From: DASZVB01 sp036272055
GTDB taxonomy: Bacteria > Myxococcota_A > Polyangia > Polyangiales > Polyangiaceae
Length of the DNA stretch: 64,000 bases
Assembly: GCA_036272055.1 (NCBI GenBank)
Contig: DATAZL010000133.1
Coordinates: 372,001 to 436,000 of the forward strand
Direction: 5' to 3'
A model generated the notes under the pieces. The model ran no database searches and was not told the DNA's origin. It saw only the letters and a program-made list of their open reading frames with translations. The translations under genes were made by a program, and so were the position numbers. Position 1 is the stretch's first letter. The number at the start of each line of letters is the position of its first letter. Below, piece by piece: positions 1-8,917 of the stretch.

Positions 1-196
1 GCGGATTTCGCGGGGGGACCGGGCACGAGGACCGGATAACCGATTGGCCCGCCTCGTCGCAACCGAGCCCCGTCCGATGTCTGCTTCCGGCGGGAAATAG
101 GAAGCATTCAAAGGGCAGACGAACCAGGCGCCGTCCGGGTTCCATGTCGGGCTCATTCTCGGTCCGGCCTCACGGAAATCAGCTACTTGAGAGCAC

Positions 197-829
197 ATGG
201 CGTCAGCGCAGCGGATCTTCTTGCTCGGTGCGACGGGCCGGACGGGGCTTCCGTTCCTCGAGATGGCCGAGCAACGCGGGCACCGGGTGACGGCCTTCGT
301 GCGTTCCCCGGCGAAGCTCCCGTCGTTGCCGAACCTGACGGTGCGCGTGGGAGACCCGCTCCGGGTGGAAGAGCTCCGGGCTGCCATCGGTGGACACGAC
401 GTGGTCGTCACCACGCTCGGGCACCCGGACCTCCGCCCCTCGACGCTCCTTGGTGACGCGGCGAAGAGCACCGTGGCCGCCATGCAGACGGCGGGGCTCC
501 GGCGGCTCCTCGTGGTGTCCGCCGCGATGCTCTTCGACGACGCGGGACTCATCGCGGCGATCCTCCGGCGCTCGCTTCTCCGCCATGTTGCCCGAGACTC
601 CATGGAGATGGAACGCGCCGTCATGAGCGCCGATCTGGACTGGACCGTCGTACGACCACCTCGATTGACGGAAGGACCGCTCACCAGGAGTTACCTCGTT
701 GCCGACGGCACCATCCCTAAGAAGGGCGCGTTCGTCACGAGCCGCGCCGACGTCGCGCACTTCTTGCTCGATGAAGTGGAGCAAAGCGCGCACCTGCGCC
801 GCATCGTCGGCATGTCGACGCGCAAATAG
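197..829 (+). CDS. NAD(P)-binding Rossmann-fold protein (atypical SDR)
   Basis: This 210-residue protein opens with a dinucleotide-binding loop GATGRTG at residues 11-17, right after the first beta strand. That is the signature of the NAD(P)H-binding, NmrA/flavin-reductase-like branch of atypical short-chain dehydrogenases. The body has the expected pattern: a loop around VRVGDPLRVEEL, the strand DVVVTTLG, then a strand LLVVSAAM where classical SDRs carry the active-site Ser. There is no YxxxK, which fits the atypical branch. It is probably a soluble cytoplasmic oxidoreductase or redox sensor; the substrate cannot be inferred. The ATG at 197 directly precedes the Rossmann strand. It converges on the SDR gene at 856 and stands alone. 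Confidence 0.8.
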   Translation: MASAQRIFLLGATGRTGLPFLEMAEQRGHRVTAFVRSPAKLPSLPNLTVRVGDPLRVEELRAAIGGHDVVVTTLGHPDLRPSTLLGDAAKSTVAAMQTAGLRRLLVVSAAMLFDDAGLIAAILRRSLLRHVARDSMEMERAVMSADLDWTVVRPPRLTEGPLTRSYLVADGTIPKKGAFVTSRADVAHFLLDEVEQSAHLRRIVGMSTRK

Positions 830-855
830 CGACGCGGAGGCGTCGGCGTTCGCCG

Positions 856-1887
856 TCAGAGTTCGTTGTTGCGCATCGCCGCTTGCTCGCTGAGCCGGGT
901 GAGCCTCGACGGCACGAGCGCGGATTCGCTCTCGAAGCCGGCGCGCGCGCGTGGATCGTCTCCGGCGGGGAGCGCCGCGTTAGCGACGGTGAGCGCCCTT
1001 GCGACGAGCCCCGGCGCGAGGCCATTCGCGAGCGCGGCGAGCTTCGCGGGCAGGCCGATCACGACGTGCGGCTCGCCTTTCTCGAGGGCACGAACGATGC
1101 GGCGCGCGGCGCTGCCCGAGCTGACGGAGAGCAGCGGGAGCGAGTCCGAGATCGCGAACCAGGCGTACTCCCGCTCGTGGTTCCCCTTGAAGAAGGCTCG
1201 ACGGGGCGAGCCGGTGCGCATGAGCCCGGGTGCGATGGTCGACACCAGGATGTCGTCGCGGGCGAGCTCCGCGCGCATCCCCTGTGAGAGCCCCATGAGA
1301 GCGAACTTGCTCGCGCTGTAAGGCATGAGATGCGGTACCGCGACCACGCCGCCGATGGACGCGATGTTTGCGATCCTGCCGCCGCCGCGGCTCTGCATGT
1401 CGTCGCGGACACCGAGCATCGTGCGGAGCGGCGCGAAGCAGTGGAGCTTCATGGCGTCCTCGAAGTCGTCGACGTTCATCGAGTCGAGAGGGCCGACCTG
1501 GATCGAGCCCGCGTTGTTCACGAGAACGTCGATCGGCCCGAAGATGGTGCGCACTGCGTGAAGCATCGTCTCGATCGCTCCAGGCTCGAGCAGATCGCAG
1601 GCGACGCCGATGACGGTCGTGTTCGCATCGCACCCGCGCCGGAGCTCCTCGAGGGCTCGCTGGATCTCGAAGTCGTCTCTCGCGACTATGGCGACGTTCG
1701 CGCCTTTCGCGACGAGGACGCGCGCTATCTCGAGCCCGAGCCCGCGCGCGCCACCGGTGACCACCGCGTTCTTTCCGGCCAGCGAGAATCTGCGCCTCTG
1801 GCTGACAAGCACTCCCGCGAAGAAGCTCGCGGCGATAGCGAGGAGAGACGTCGAAGCCGCTTGTCGGATGAATGCGCGCGTTGCCAT
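856..1887 (-). CDS. SDR family NAD(P)-dependent oxidoreductase, N-terminally membrane-anchored
   Basis: This is a classical short-chain dehydrogenase with TGGARGLG cofactor loop, NNAG, catalytic Ser in NIAS and YSASK, all correctly spaced. A hydrophobic stretch (SLLAIAASFFAGVLV) precedes the Rossmann fold, so the enzyme is probably held at the inner membrane, and about 70 residues follow the core. An in-frame ATG exists 7 codons upstream at 1908. I prefer 1887 because it gives a short tail before the anchor, but no ribosome site decides. It is divergent from the catalase-core-like gene at 1968, with starts 80 bp apart, so the two may share a control region. The substrate is unknown. Confidence 0.85.
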   Translation of the reverse strand: MATRAFIRQAASTSLLAIAASFFAGVLVSQRRRFSLAGKNAVVTGGARGLGLEIARVLVAKGANVAIVARDDFEIQRALEELRRGCDANTTVIGVACDLLEPGAIETMLHAVRTIFGPIDVLVNNAGSIQVGPLDSMNVDDFEDAMKLHCFAPLRTMLGVRDDMQSRGGGRIANIASIGGVVAVPHLMPYSASKFALMGLSQGMRAELARDDILVSTIAPGLMRTGSPRRAFFKGNHEREYAWFAISDSLPLLSVSSGSAARRIVRALEKGEPHVVIGLPAKLAALANGLAPGLVARALTVANAALPAGDDPRARAGFESESALVPSRLTRLSEQAAMRNNEL

Positions 1888-1967
1888 GAAGCCCGGGCTG
1901 CAACGCATATGCCACGACGGCCATTCGCGGACGCCCTCCGAGCCGCCGGGAGCGGAACACGACGTGC

Positions 1968-2816
1968 ATGGCTGCCGACATGACGATATCGACGGATCCG
2001 GCGCGCCTCGCCTTCGACCCGGCAGCGGCCGCGGGGCACGATCAGGACTTCACGCCGTCGCGAAGCGGCGGGCCGAAGGCGACATTTGCGCTCGGAGTGG
2101 CCGCCGGATGGGTCATGGCGCCCCTCTTCGGCCTAGTTAGCTTCGCGCGCCAGGCGCGCACGTTTCATCCGCGCGGCCCGACTTTCCACGCCGTCGTCAC
2201 GCGACACACGTCCACGCCAGCGTCGCTCGAGCTTCTCGCGGATCGCCTCGTGGGGCACGCGCTGGTCCGCTTCTCCGGCGCACTCTGGAAGAACTCGGAG
2301 AATATCCCCGACGTCCTCGGCTGCGCGCTCCGCTTCAGGCGAACCGACGAGAACTCTGCCGAGGCGTCACCCGGCGATCAGGATCTGCTGTTCGCCACCA
2401 TCCGTCGGCCGTGGACGATGCCGCTCTCGCCGTTCACCACGCGCATCCACGACTATCTCGGCAACGACTACTTCGCCGTGTCGCCGTTCGACGCGGGCGT
2501 AGGAAGGCGCCTCTACCTCCGTCTACACCCCGAGCACGCGTCGAGCGACCCGACCGGAAGCCGGCGCGCGCGTCTCGCGCACGAGGTCGAACGCGGTCAC
2601 GCACACATTCATCTCGAGGTGAGCGAGCATCCCTTCGGCCCGTGGAGCCCTCTGGTCATCGTCTCTCCCGAGCGCGTTGCCAACGTCGACGGCGAGGCGC
2701 TTCGCTTCCGGCCCTTTCGCGACGGGCGCGGCATGCACCCGCGCGGGTTCATCCACGCGCTCCGCGTCGGCGTGTACTCGACGAGTCAGCGCGCGCGTCC
2801 GACGCACACGGCGTGA
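1968..2816 (+). CDS. Catalase-core-like protein, short and divergent
   Basis: This protein has 282 residues. Residues about 60-160 follow the order of catalase motifs. RTFHPRGPTFHAVV resembles the distal-histidine strand of catalases (His67), VRFSGALWKN resembles the catalase VRFS strand, and a DLLFATIRRP segment lies where catalases carry their substrate-channel strand. The protein is much shorter than a catalase (usually about 480 residues or more). I find no RxFxYxD proximal-tyrosine motif near its end, so normal haem ligation is doubtful. A hydrophobic stretch near residues 39-58 could touch the membrane. It is divergently paired with an SDR. It may belong to a catalase-like family often labelled hypothetical or phosphodiesterase. 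The family call is inference from motif order; function is unknown. Confidence 0.45.
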   Translation: MAADMTISTDPARLAFDPAAAAGHDQDFTPSRSGGPKATFALGVAAGWVMAPLFGLVSFARQARTFHPRGPTFHAVVTRHTSTPASLELLADRLVGHALVRFSGALWKNSENIPDVLGCALRFRRTDENSAEASPGDQDLLFATIRRPWTMPLSPFTTRIHDYLGNDYFAVSPFDAGVGRRLYLRLHPEHASSDPTGSRRARLAHEVERGHAHIHLEVSEHPFGPWSPLVIVSPERVANVDGEALRFRPFRDGRGMHPRGFIHALRVGVYSTSQRARPTHTA

Positions 2817-2838
2817 GCGTAGAGGCCGCAAAAAAACC

Positions 2839-2854
2839 GCAACCAATGGGTTGC
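2839..2854. promoter_or_regulatory. Putative ArsR operator 1
   Basis: Perfect inverted repeat GCAACC-N4-GGTTGC in the leader of the SRPBCC-ArsR operon. Its centre lies 40 bp upstream of an identical-arm copy at 2877-2896, close to four helical turns. Such paired dyads fit autoregulation by the ArsR-type repressor encoded in the same operon; this is inference. Confidence 0.6.
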
Positions 2855-2876
2855 TTTTCTGGAACACGACCCTAAC

Positions 2877-2896
2877 ATGCAACCCAAAGGTTGCAT
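2877..2896. promoter_or_regulatory. Putative ArsR operator 2
   Basis: Perfect dyad ATGCAACC-CAAA-GGTTGCAT (8-bp arms) that ends 3 bp before the SRPBCC start codon at 2900. It contains the same GCAACC/GGTTGC core as operator 1. Its position would let a bound repressor block both promoter clearance and the ribosome site. Confidence 0.6.
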
Positions 2897-2899
2897 AAC

Positions 2900-3352
2900 A
2901 TGACCAGCTCGGATCGAATCGAAAAGAAGACCGTACTCAAGGCACCCCGCTCGCGCGTGTGGCGCGCACTCACCAGCGCCAAGGAGTTCGGCACCTGGTT
3001 CGGCGCGAAGTTCGAAACGCCATTCGAGCCCGGCAAGCCGGCGCGCGGACGCATCACGAACCCCGACTACGACCACCTCACCATCGAGATCGCCGTGGAG
3101 ACGATGGAGCCGGAACGCCTATTTTCATTTCGGTGGCATCCCTACGCCATCGATCCCGCCGTCGACTACAGCAAGGAACCCACGACGCTCGTCGAGTTTG
3201 CGCTCGCGGAAGTGCCCGAGGGTACGGAGCTCACGATCGTGGAATCAGGCTTCGACCGCATCCCGGCGGAGCGTCGCGCCGAAGCGTTCCGGATGAACGA
3301 GGGCGGCTGGACGGCGCAGGTGAAGAACATCGACGCCCATGTCGCCACCTAG
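2900..3352 (+). CDS. SRPBCC/AHSA1-type protein
   Basis: The 150-residue protein has the START-like AHSA1 (Aha1 C-terminal homology) layout. It begins IEKKTVLKAPRSRVWRALT, then EFGTWFGAKFE, a FSFRWHPYAID strand and a closing GWTAQVKNIDAHV helix. These proteins form a helix-grip fold with a hydrophobic cavity for small ligands and are commonly paired with ArsR regulators. A TTG three codons upstream (2891) is in frame, but it lies inside the second dyad, so the ATG at 2900 is the natural start. Its stop overlaps the ArsR start at 3339 by 14 bp, so the two are translationally coupled. The ligand is unknown. Confidence 0.85.
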   Translation: MTSSDRIEKKTVLKAPRSRVWRALTSAKEFGTWFGAKFETPFEPGKPARGRITNPDYDHLTIEIAVETMEPERLFSFRWHPYAIDPAVDYSKEPTTLVEFALAEVPEGTELTIVESGFDRIPAERRAEAFRMNEGGWTAQVKNIDAHVAT

Positions 3353-3689
3353 AGCGAGCGTCGCAGCACAGATACGCGACGCGGCGCCGCTCTTCGCGGC
3401 ACTGGGAGACGAGACGCGGCTCGCGGTATTGCTGCGGCTCGCGTCGGGGGGCCCGGGTTCCATCTCACACCTGAGCGCAAAGGCGTCCGTGTCGCGCCAG
3501 GCCATAAAAAAGCACCTCGACGTGCTCGAGGACGCCGGATTGGTTCGCGGTATCCGTCAGGGGCGTGAGCACATCTGGCAGCTCGAGACACGACGGCTCG
3601 TGGATGCACAGACGTACCTCGGGAAGATCTCGGCCCAGTGGGATGACGTGCTCGAGAGGCTGCGCAACTTCGTCGAGAACGACGAGTGA
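3339..3689 (+). CDS. ArsR-family winged-helix transcriptional regulator
   Basis: The 116-residue protein is a typical single-domain ArsR repressor. It has the helix ALGDETRLAVLLRL, then ISHLSAKASVSRQAIKKHLDVLEDAGLV (helix-turn-helix and recognition helix), a beta wing GIRQGREHIWQLE, and a C-terminal dimerisation helix. It has no cysteines in the recognition helix or wing, so it is not a metal-thiolate sensor of the ArsR/SmtB kind. It fits the subgroup found with SRPBCC proteins. It overlaps the upstream gene by 14 bp. The two GCAACC/GGTTGC dyads before that gene are its probable binding sites. The next gene starts 325 bp later. Confidence 0.9.
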   Translation: MSPPRASVAAQIRDAAPLFAALGDETRLAVLLRLASGGPGSISHLSAKASVSRQAIKKHLDVLEDAGLVRGIRQGREHIWQLETRRLVDAQTYLGKISAQWDDVLERLRNFVENDE

Positions 3690-4014
3690 GGCGGCGTCTT
3701 GGCCGGCCCGACTGTTGTTCCGGCGACGTCGCGTACGTTTCACGGACACCGTTCATAAAGACGCACGGGCTTCGAGCACAGCTGATCGGTTACCTGATCG
3801 GCAAAGTGTGACCGGGCAATGAGGGCGCCGCTGCAAGATCCTGCAAGATGAAGAAGTCGACAGGGTTGCTCTTCAAAGTCGTTTCGATGGCTGAACGTCC
3901 GAGGCAAAGCGCGACGGGACCCGGCCCAAAAGGCCGGTAAGTGTGGCCTAGGCGAAGCCTGTCGCCGTGGCTAAGGTGTGCGAGGCTCGGTGTTCGAGCT
4001 TTGCAACTCAGGGG
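3690..4014. other. Intergenic leader before the histidine kinase
   Basis: No gene is seen. The region holds a direct repeat CTGATCGG at 3782-3789 and 3794-3801, a repeated CTGCAAGAT near 3832-3850, and a hairpin CCGGCC-CAAAA-GGCCGG at 3921-3937. A second small hairpin (AGGC-GAA-GCCT) follows. The hairpins lie within about 100 bp of the kinase start, so they may be in its transcript leader. Confidence 0.4.
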
Positions 4015-5715
4015 ATGCGAACCCGGATGCCATTCAAGTGGGACGACGGCGCGGCGCTGCGACGTCTGGCCGAAGAGCGGGTAGCCGCCGTCGCCGTCGA
4101 GGACGACGACGGAGCAAGCCGCCAGTCGTTGATGCACGAGCTGCTCGTCCACAGCGCCGAGCTAGAGATGCAGAACGAGACCTTGCTCGACACACAGAGT
4201 GAGCTCCGGGAGATTCATCACCTCTACAAGGATCTCTTCGACAACGCCCCCGTCGGATACATGCTGGTCGACGCCAGCACGAAGATCCTCGCGGTGAATG
4301 GGCGCGCCGCCACCGTACTGGGGAAAGCGACGACCGAGCTCATCGGCGAGCGACTCTCCCGCTTCTTGCTCCCCGACGAGGCGATCCCCTTCGAGCGTTA
4401 CCGGCGCGAGGTCGCGACGTCGCCGAACATGCACGTCGCCGAGTTCACAATCCTGAACGACGCGCGCCATGAGCGGGAGATACGACTCGAGAGCGTCTGC
4501 ACCGATCCCGGTCGTGCACAGCTCCGCATCGCGCTCACCGACGTGACGACGTACAACGGGATGCTGCGGCGCCTCGATCACGGCGAGCGACTCGGCGCCG
4601 TCGAGCGCCACGCGAGCAGCATCGCCCACGATCTGAACAACCTTCTCTACAGCATCCTGGGCCACGCCGACGTCGCGCTCCGGTCCCTCGAGCCCCGTGC
4701 GCCGGCGCACGGCCCGCTGATGCGCCTGCGCGAGGTCGTCAATCGCTGCGCCGAGGCCACGGAGCAGCTCTCCTCGTTCTCGCGCGCGGAAGAGACGCCC
4801 CAGCCGATAGTCGATCTGAACGCCGTCATCACGGGAATGGAGAGCGTGCTCGGTTCCATGCTCGGGCCGGAGATAGAGCTCGAGTTCGAGCTCCTCGCGA
4901 CGGACGCCGCGGTTCGCCTCGACACGAACCACGTCGAGCAGATCCTGCTCACCGCCGTGAAGAACTCCAGGCAGGCGATGCCGCACGGCGGTTCCTTCCG
5001 GATCGCGACCGAGACCGTCGAGCTGAGCGTCCCGCGGGACGCGCGTGCCGCGGCCACGACACACTTTTTTCGCTGGACCATCTCCGACAGCGGCATCGGC
5101 ATGACCGACGCAACGCGAAGACGCGCCTTCGAACCCTTCTTCACGACCAAGCCACCCGGCGTGGGCACCGGCCTGGGGCTCGCGATGGTGAAGGCCGCGG
5201 TCGAGCGCGCCGGCGGCTTCGCGTCGCTCGAGAGCGTGCTCGGCCGCGGAACGAAGCTCGTCGTGCATCTGCCGCGTGCGACCGGGACGTCGACGTTCCC
5301 GCCCGCCTCGGCAGAGCTGCCGAACCCCGAGCGCGCCATTGCCCGGGTCATCATCGTGACCGACGAGCCAGAGGGTTCGTCCGAGCTCGTGGAGCGCCTG
5401 CGACGCGCCAGCTGCGACGTGACGCTTTCGGGCAGCGGCAGCGACGCTCTCGATCTGCTCGACTATCCGGGACGCTCATCGAGCGTGCTTCTGGTGGATG
5501 TAGCCCTGCCGGAGTTCGTCGTCGGCGAGCTACTCCGTGCGGCCCTGGCGATCGCCCCCGAGCTCGAGGTGATGATCGCGCCGCTCTCTTCGCAGCAACC
5601 CGAGCACGCTCACAATGCCGTGGGCGTGGCCAGCCCGAGCGACGCGGAGCGACACGCCGTAGACGAGCTCGTGAAGTCCGTTCTCGCGGCCGTCGCGCGC
5701 ACCAGCGCGCAGTGA
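4015..5715 (+). CDS. Hybrid PAS sensor histidine kinase with C-terminal receiver-like domain
   Basis: Numbered from the ATG at 4015, a coiled-coil-like N-terminus leads to a PAS domain (about 72-176, with LFDNAPVGYMLVD and ILAVNG). The H-box follows, HDLNNLLYSILGH with phospho-acceptor His205. Then come the N-box with Asn317, DSGIGM at about 358 and the ATP lid GVGTGLGL at about 384. Residues about 443-560 look like a receiver, with Asp495 in VLLVDVALPE. The protein has no membrane segment, so it is a cytoplasmic sensor; the PAS ligand is unknown. The alternative ATG at 4027 is equally possible, and a GTG at 3967 is less likely. It ends base-to-base against cheB (stops share TGATCA), so the two converge and are not an operon. 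Confidence 0.85.
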   Translation: MRTRMPFKWDDGAALRRLAEERVAAVAVEDDDGASRQSLMHELLVHSAELEMQNETLLDTQSELREIHHLYKDLFDNAPVGYMLVDASTKILAVNGRAATVLGKATTELIGERLSRFLLPDEAIPFERYRREVATSPNMHVAEFTILNDARHEREIRLESVCTDPGRAQLRIALTDVTTYNGMLRRLDHGERLGAVERHASSIAHDLNNLLYSILGHADVALRSLEPRAPAHGPLMRLREVVNRCAEATEQLSSFSRAEETPQPIVDLNAVITGMESVLGSMLGPEIELEFELLATDAAVRLDTNHVEQILLTAVKNSRQAMPHGGSFRIATETVELSVPRDARAAATTHFFRWTISDSGIGMTDATRRRAFEPFFTTKPPGVGTGLGLAMVKAAVERAGGFASLESVLGRGTKLVVHLPRATGTSTFPPASAELPNPERAIARVIIVTDEPEGSSELVERLRRASCDVTLSGSGSDALDLLDYPGRSSSVLLVDVALPEFVVGELLRAALAIAPELEVMIAPLSSQQPEHAHNAVGVASPSDAERHAVDELVKSVLAAVARTSAQ

Positions 5716-6708
5716 TCAGCCCTCCGTCTCCGCCAGCACGCCCGAGATCTTTGCGGCGTGCTCCTCGTCACGTTCCGCGCGGCGTAACTGATCTTCAGCG
5801 GCCTCCGTGAGGTCGTTCTTGCGATAACGTTCCGCCATTCGACGAGCAAAGCTCGCGCTTTCCCCGAGGGCGCGCGCAGCCGCCCACAGCGTGTCCTCCG
5901 TCAGGATCCTGTGCTCCTTGCGGAGTCCCTCGGCGGAGAACACGTGCCCGACCCGGCACCGAAAGCGTAGAAGGGCGGGATCATCGATCTCCCAGAGCAC
6001 GCCCGAACACTCCGGGCAGGAATACCCGGACGGCTTTCCGAATTCTTCCATCGGCACCATTTTTCCTCCGTCCGAGTCGGTCTCCAGCTCGAGAACGCGC
6101 GGCACGTCCGCTCGCTCGAGCTGGCCGGGCGTGCCCTGGCTCACGCGCGTGAGCAGCGTGCCGATCTGCGCGGCAGGGACACAGTGATCCACCTTCGTCG
6201 CGGCGAGCGCGTTCTGGGGCATGTCCGGGTACCTCGCGTCAGCGGGATCCTGGACAATCGTGATGCCGTGCTGACGCTTGACCGCGAGTAGCCCGGCCGC
6301 TCCGTCGTCGAGAAGGCCACTCAGTACGACGCCGACCACACGTGGGCCGAACGAGCGCGCCGCTGAACGGAACAGCGGATCGATGGCCGGCCGTGTGCGG
6401 TTCTGCTTTGGACCGCGCGTCAAACGCACGCGCTCCCCACCAAAGACGAGGTGAAGATCCGGAATAGCGACCTTCACCGTGCCTGGCTCGAGCCGGGTAT
6501 CGTCCACCGCATATTCGACGGGAAGTGCGCAGTCCGTTGCCAGCACGGAGGCCAGCGTGTGCGGCGCGCTCGCCGCTGTATGGCACACGATGAACACCGA
6601 ACCGCCGAACGTCGACGGAAGATCGCGTAGCACCTTCTGGAGCACGCCCACGCCACCGGCAGAAGCCCCGATGACGATCACGTCACGCTTGATCATTTGC
6701 TCGACCAT
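5716..6708 (-). CDS. cheB: CheB-type protein-glutamate methylesterase with C-terminal zinc-binding-like module
   Basis: Residues about 8-190 form a CheB methylesterase domain: GASAGGVG with Ser16, VCHT with His43 and GLLDDGAAG with Asp135 give the catalytic triad. There is no N-terminal receiver domain, so it is a stand-alone CheB. Residues about 229-330 add a CPEC...CRVGH motif (Cys231, Cys234, Cys251, His255) followed by charged helices, probably a small zinc-binding module. Receiver-less CheB proteins of this kind also occur outside chemotaxis clusters, and no other che gene is here. A GGAG lies 5 bp before the ATG. The PEBP gene ends 16 bp upstream on the same strand, so the two may be co-transcribed. 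Confidence 0.85.
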   Translation of the reverse strand: MVEQMIKRDVIVIGASAGGVGVLQKVLRDLPSTFGGSVFIVCHTAASAPHTLASVLATDCALPVEYAVDDTRLEPGTVKVAIPDLHLVFGGERVRLTRGPKQNRTRPAIDPLFRSAARSFGPRVVGVVLSGLLDDGAAGLLAVKRQHGITIVQDPADARYPDMPQNALAATKVDHCVPAAQIGTLLTRVSQGTPGQLERADVPRVLELETDSDGGKMVPMEEFGKPSGYSCPECSGVLWEIDDPALLRFRCRVGHVFSAEGLRKEHRILTEDTLWAAARALGESASFARRMAERYRKNDLTEAAEDQLRRAERDEEHAAKISGVLAETEG

Positions 6709-6724
6709 TCGATCTCCGAAAAGC

Positions 6725-7288
6725 TCAGTTGGCTTCGAAAGTTCCGATGACCTCGCCGCTGGCGAGGATGTGACCCTTCATCGCCGCGACCACGGCGTCG
6801 CGGTCCGCTCCAGGTCCGAGCGGGAGCGCGGCGTCGAGGGCGAAGACCTGAAAGTGATAGTGATGAACGCCGTGCCCCGGTGGGGGCGTGGCTCCGGCGA
6901 AGTCGAGCGCGCGCTTGGAGTTCTTGCCCGTCTTGGCCACACCGGAGGTCGTTTCTGCCTCGCCGGCTGGCGGATACGAGCGTGTCGTCGGCGGAATTCC
7001 GTACACGATCCAGTGCGCGAACGGCTTCGGCAATGGGGCGTCCGGATCTTCACAGACGATGACGACCTCTCGCGTCTCCGATGGAAGAGCTGCCCAGGAC
7101 AATCCAGGTGGTTTCGCGTTCTTTCCAGCGTGTGCTCCGGGGAGCGCGCCGCCATTCAGAAAATCGTCCGCGCTGACGTCGATGGTTCGACCCCGCTCCA
7201 TGCGCGAGATCACGAGCTTCTCGTCGCCGGCACGGAGGGGGGTCAGGAGCGTTCCGGCAAACCTTGCGAGACGGTGAGTGAGTTCCAT
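6725..7288 (-). CDS. YbhB/YbcL family Raf-kinase-inhibitor-like (PEBP) protein
   Basis: This 187-residue protein carries the PEBP signatures. The DPDAP motif (VIVCEDPDAPLPKPFAHWIVYGIPP) forms the anion-binding pocket. A Gly-His segment near the end, PPGHGVHHYHFQVFALD, is the second conserved block. Bacterial PEBP proteins are small soluble proteins of unclear role, some periplasmic; no signal peptide is visible here. The ATG at 7288 is chosen over an upstream TTG at 7315 because family members begin close to this point. It lies 16 bp upstream of cheB on the same strand and is divergent from the VOC gene. Confidence 0.85.
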   Translation of the reverse strand: MELTHRLARFAGTLLTPLRAGDEKLVISRMERGRTIDVSADDFLNGGALPGAHAGKNAKPPGLSWAALPSETREVVIVCEDPDAPLPKPFAHWIVYGIPPTTRSYPPAGEAETTSGVAKTGKNSKRALDFAGATPPPGHGVHHYHFQVFALDAALPLGPGADRDAVVAAMKGHILASGEVIGTFEAN

Positions 7289-7446
7289 TGGTTCCTCACC
7301 GGCGTCGTGGAGCAAGCGCCGTACCGGGGCCGATTCTCGGGAAGAGCCGGCCGGTCGACGGCGAGATCGTCACAGCCGGAAGCGTGTCTCCACTTCCGTC
7401 CGGCGCGGGAGAGCTGCATGTTCGACGGATGCTCCAGAAGTCCCCC

Positions 7447-7800
7447 ATGTTTGCGTACATCCCCGCGAAGGACGTGGCGCGCGCCCGCAGGTTCTACGAA
7501 GAGAAGGTCGGCCTGGTGCCGAAATCGGAGACGGCCGGCGGCGTCGTCTACGAGTTCGCCGGGGGCACGGCGTGCTTTCTCTACCCGACGCCGAACGCGG
7601 GGACGTCGCAAGCGAGCCAGGCGTTCTGGCAGGTCACGGACGTGGAGCGAGAGGTCGCGGAGCTCAAGGCGAAGGGCGTGGTCTTCGAGGAGTACGACGT
7701 GCCGCACATGAAGGACGGCATCGCGACGGCAGGCGGCGCGAAGAGCGCGTGGTTCAAGGACACCGAGGGGAACATCATGGCCCTCATTCAAAGTATCTGA
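7447..7800 (+). CDS. Glyoxalase/VOC family protein
   Basis: A compact 117-residue protein with the paired beta-alpha-beta-beta-beta pattern of the vicinal oxygen chelate fold. It begins MFAYIPAKDVARARRFYEEKVG, with GVVYEFAGGTACFLYP in the first half. The second half has FWQVTDVEREVAELKAKGVVFEEYD and ends AWFKDTEGNIMALIQS, a typical VOC ending. One protein is a single VOC unit, so it probably works as a dimer. An ATG at 7429 (MLQKSP before MFAY) is a possible longer start, and neither has a strong ribosome site. The ligand or reaction cannot be told. The next gene begins 63 bp downstream on the same strand. Confidence 0.85.
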   Translation: MFAYIPAKDVARARRFYEEKVGLVPKSETAGGVVYEFAGGTACFLYPTPNAGTSQASQAFWQVTDVEREVAELKAKGVVFEEYDVPHMKDGIATAGGAKSAWFKDTEGNIMALIQSI

Positions 7801-7863
7801 GCGGCGCTCGCGGCGCGTATACTCCCGCCCCCAATCATCGACTCGAAGAGGAGCCAGCGTCTC

Positions 7864-8889
<1,026 letters not shown>

Positions 8890-8917
8890 GCGCGCCCGAC
8901 CACGAGGCGACGCGCCG

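Noticed and set aside
3880..3975. CAAAGC plus ACGGGACC and hairpins that loosely recall part of a GEMM (c-di-GMP) riboswitch
   Set aside because: Only part of the 3' half resembles the motif. The GNRA-capped stem and the second conserved strand are missing, so I do not call a riboswitch.
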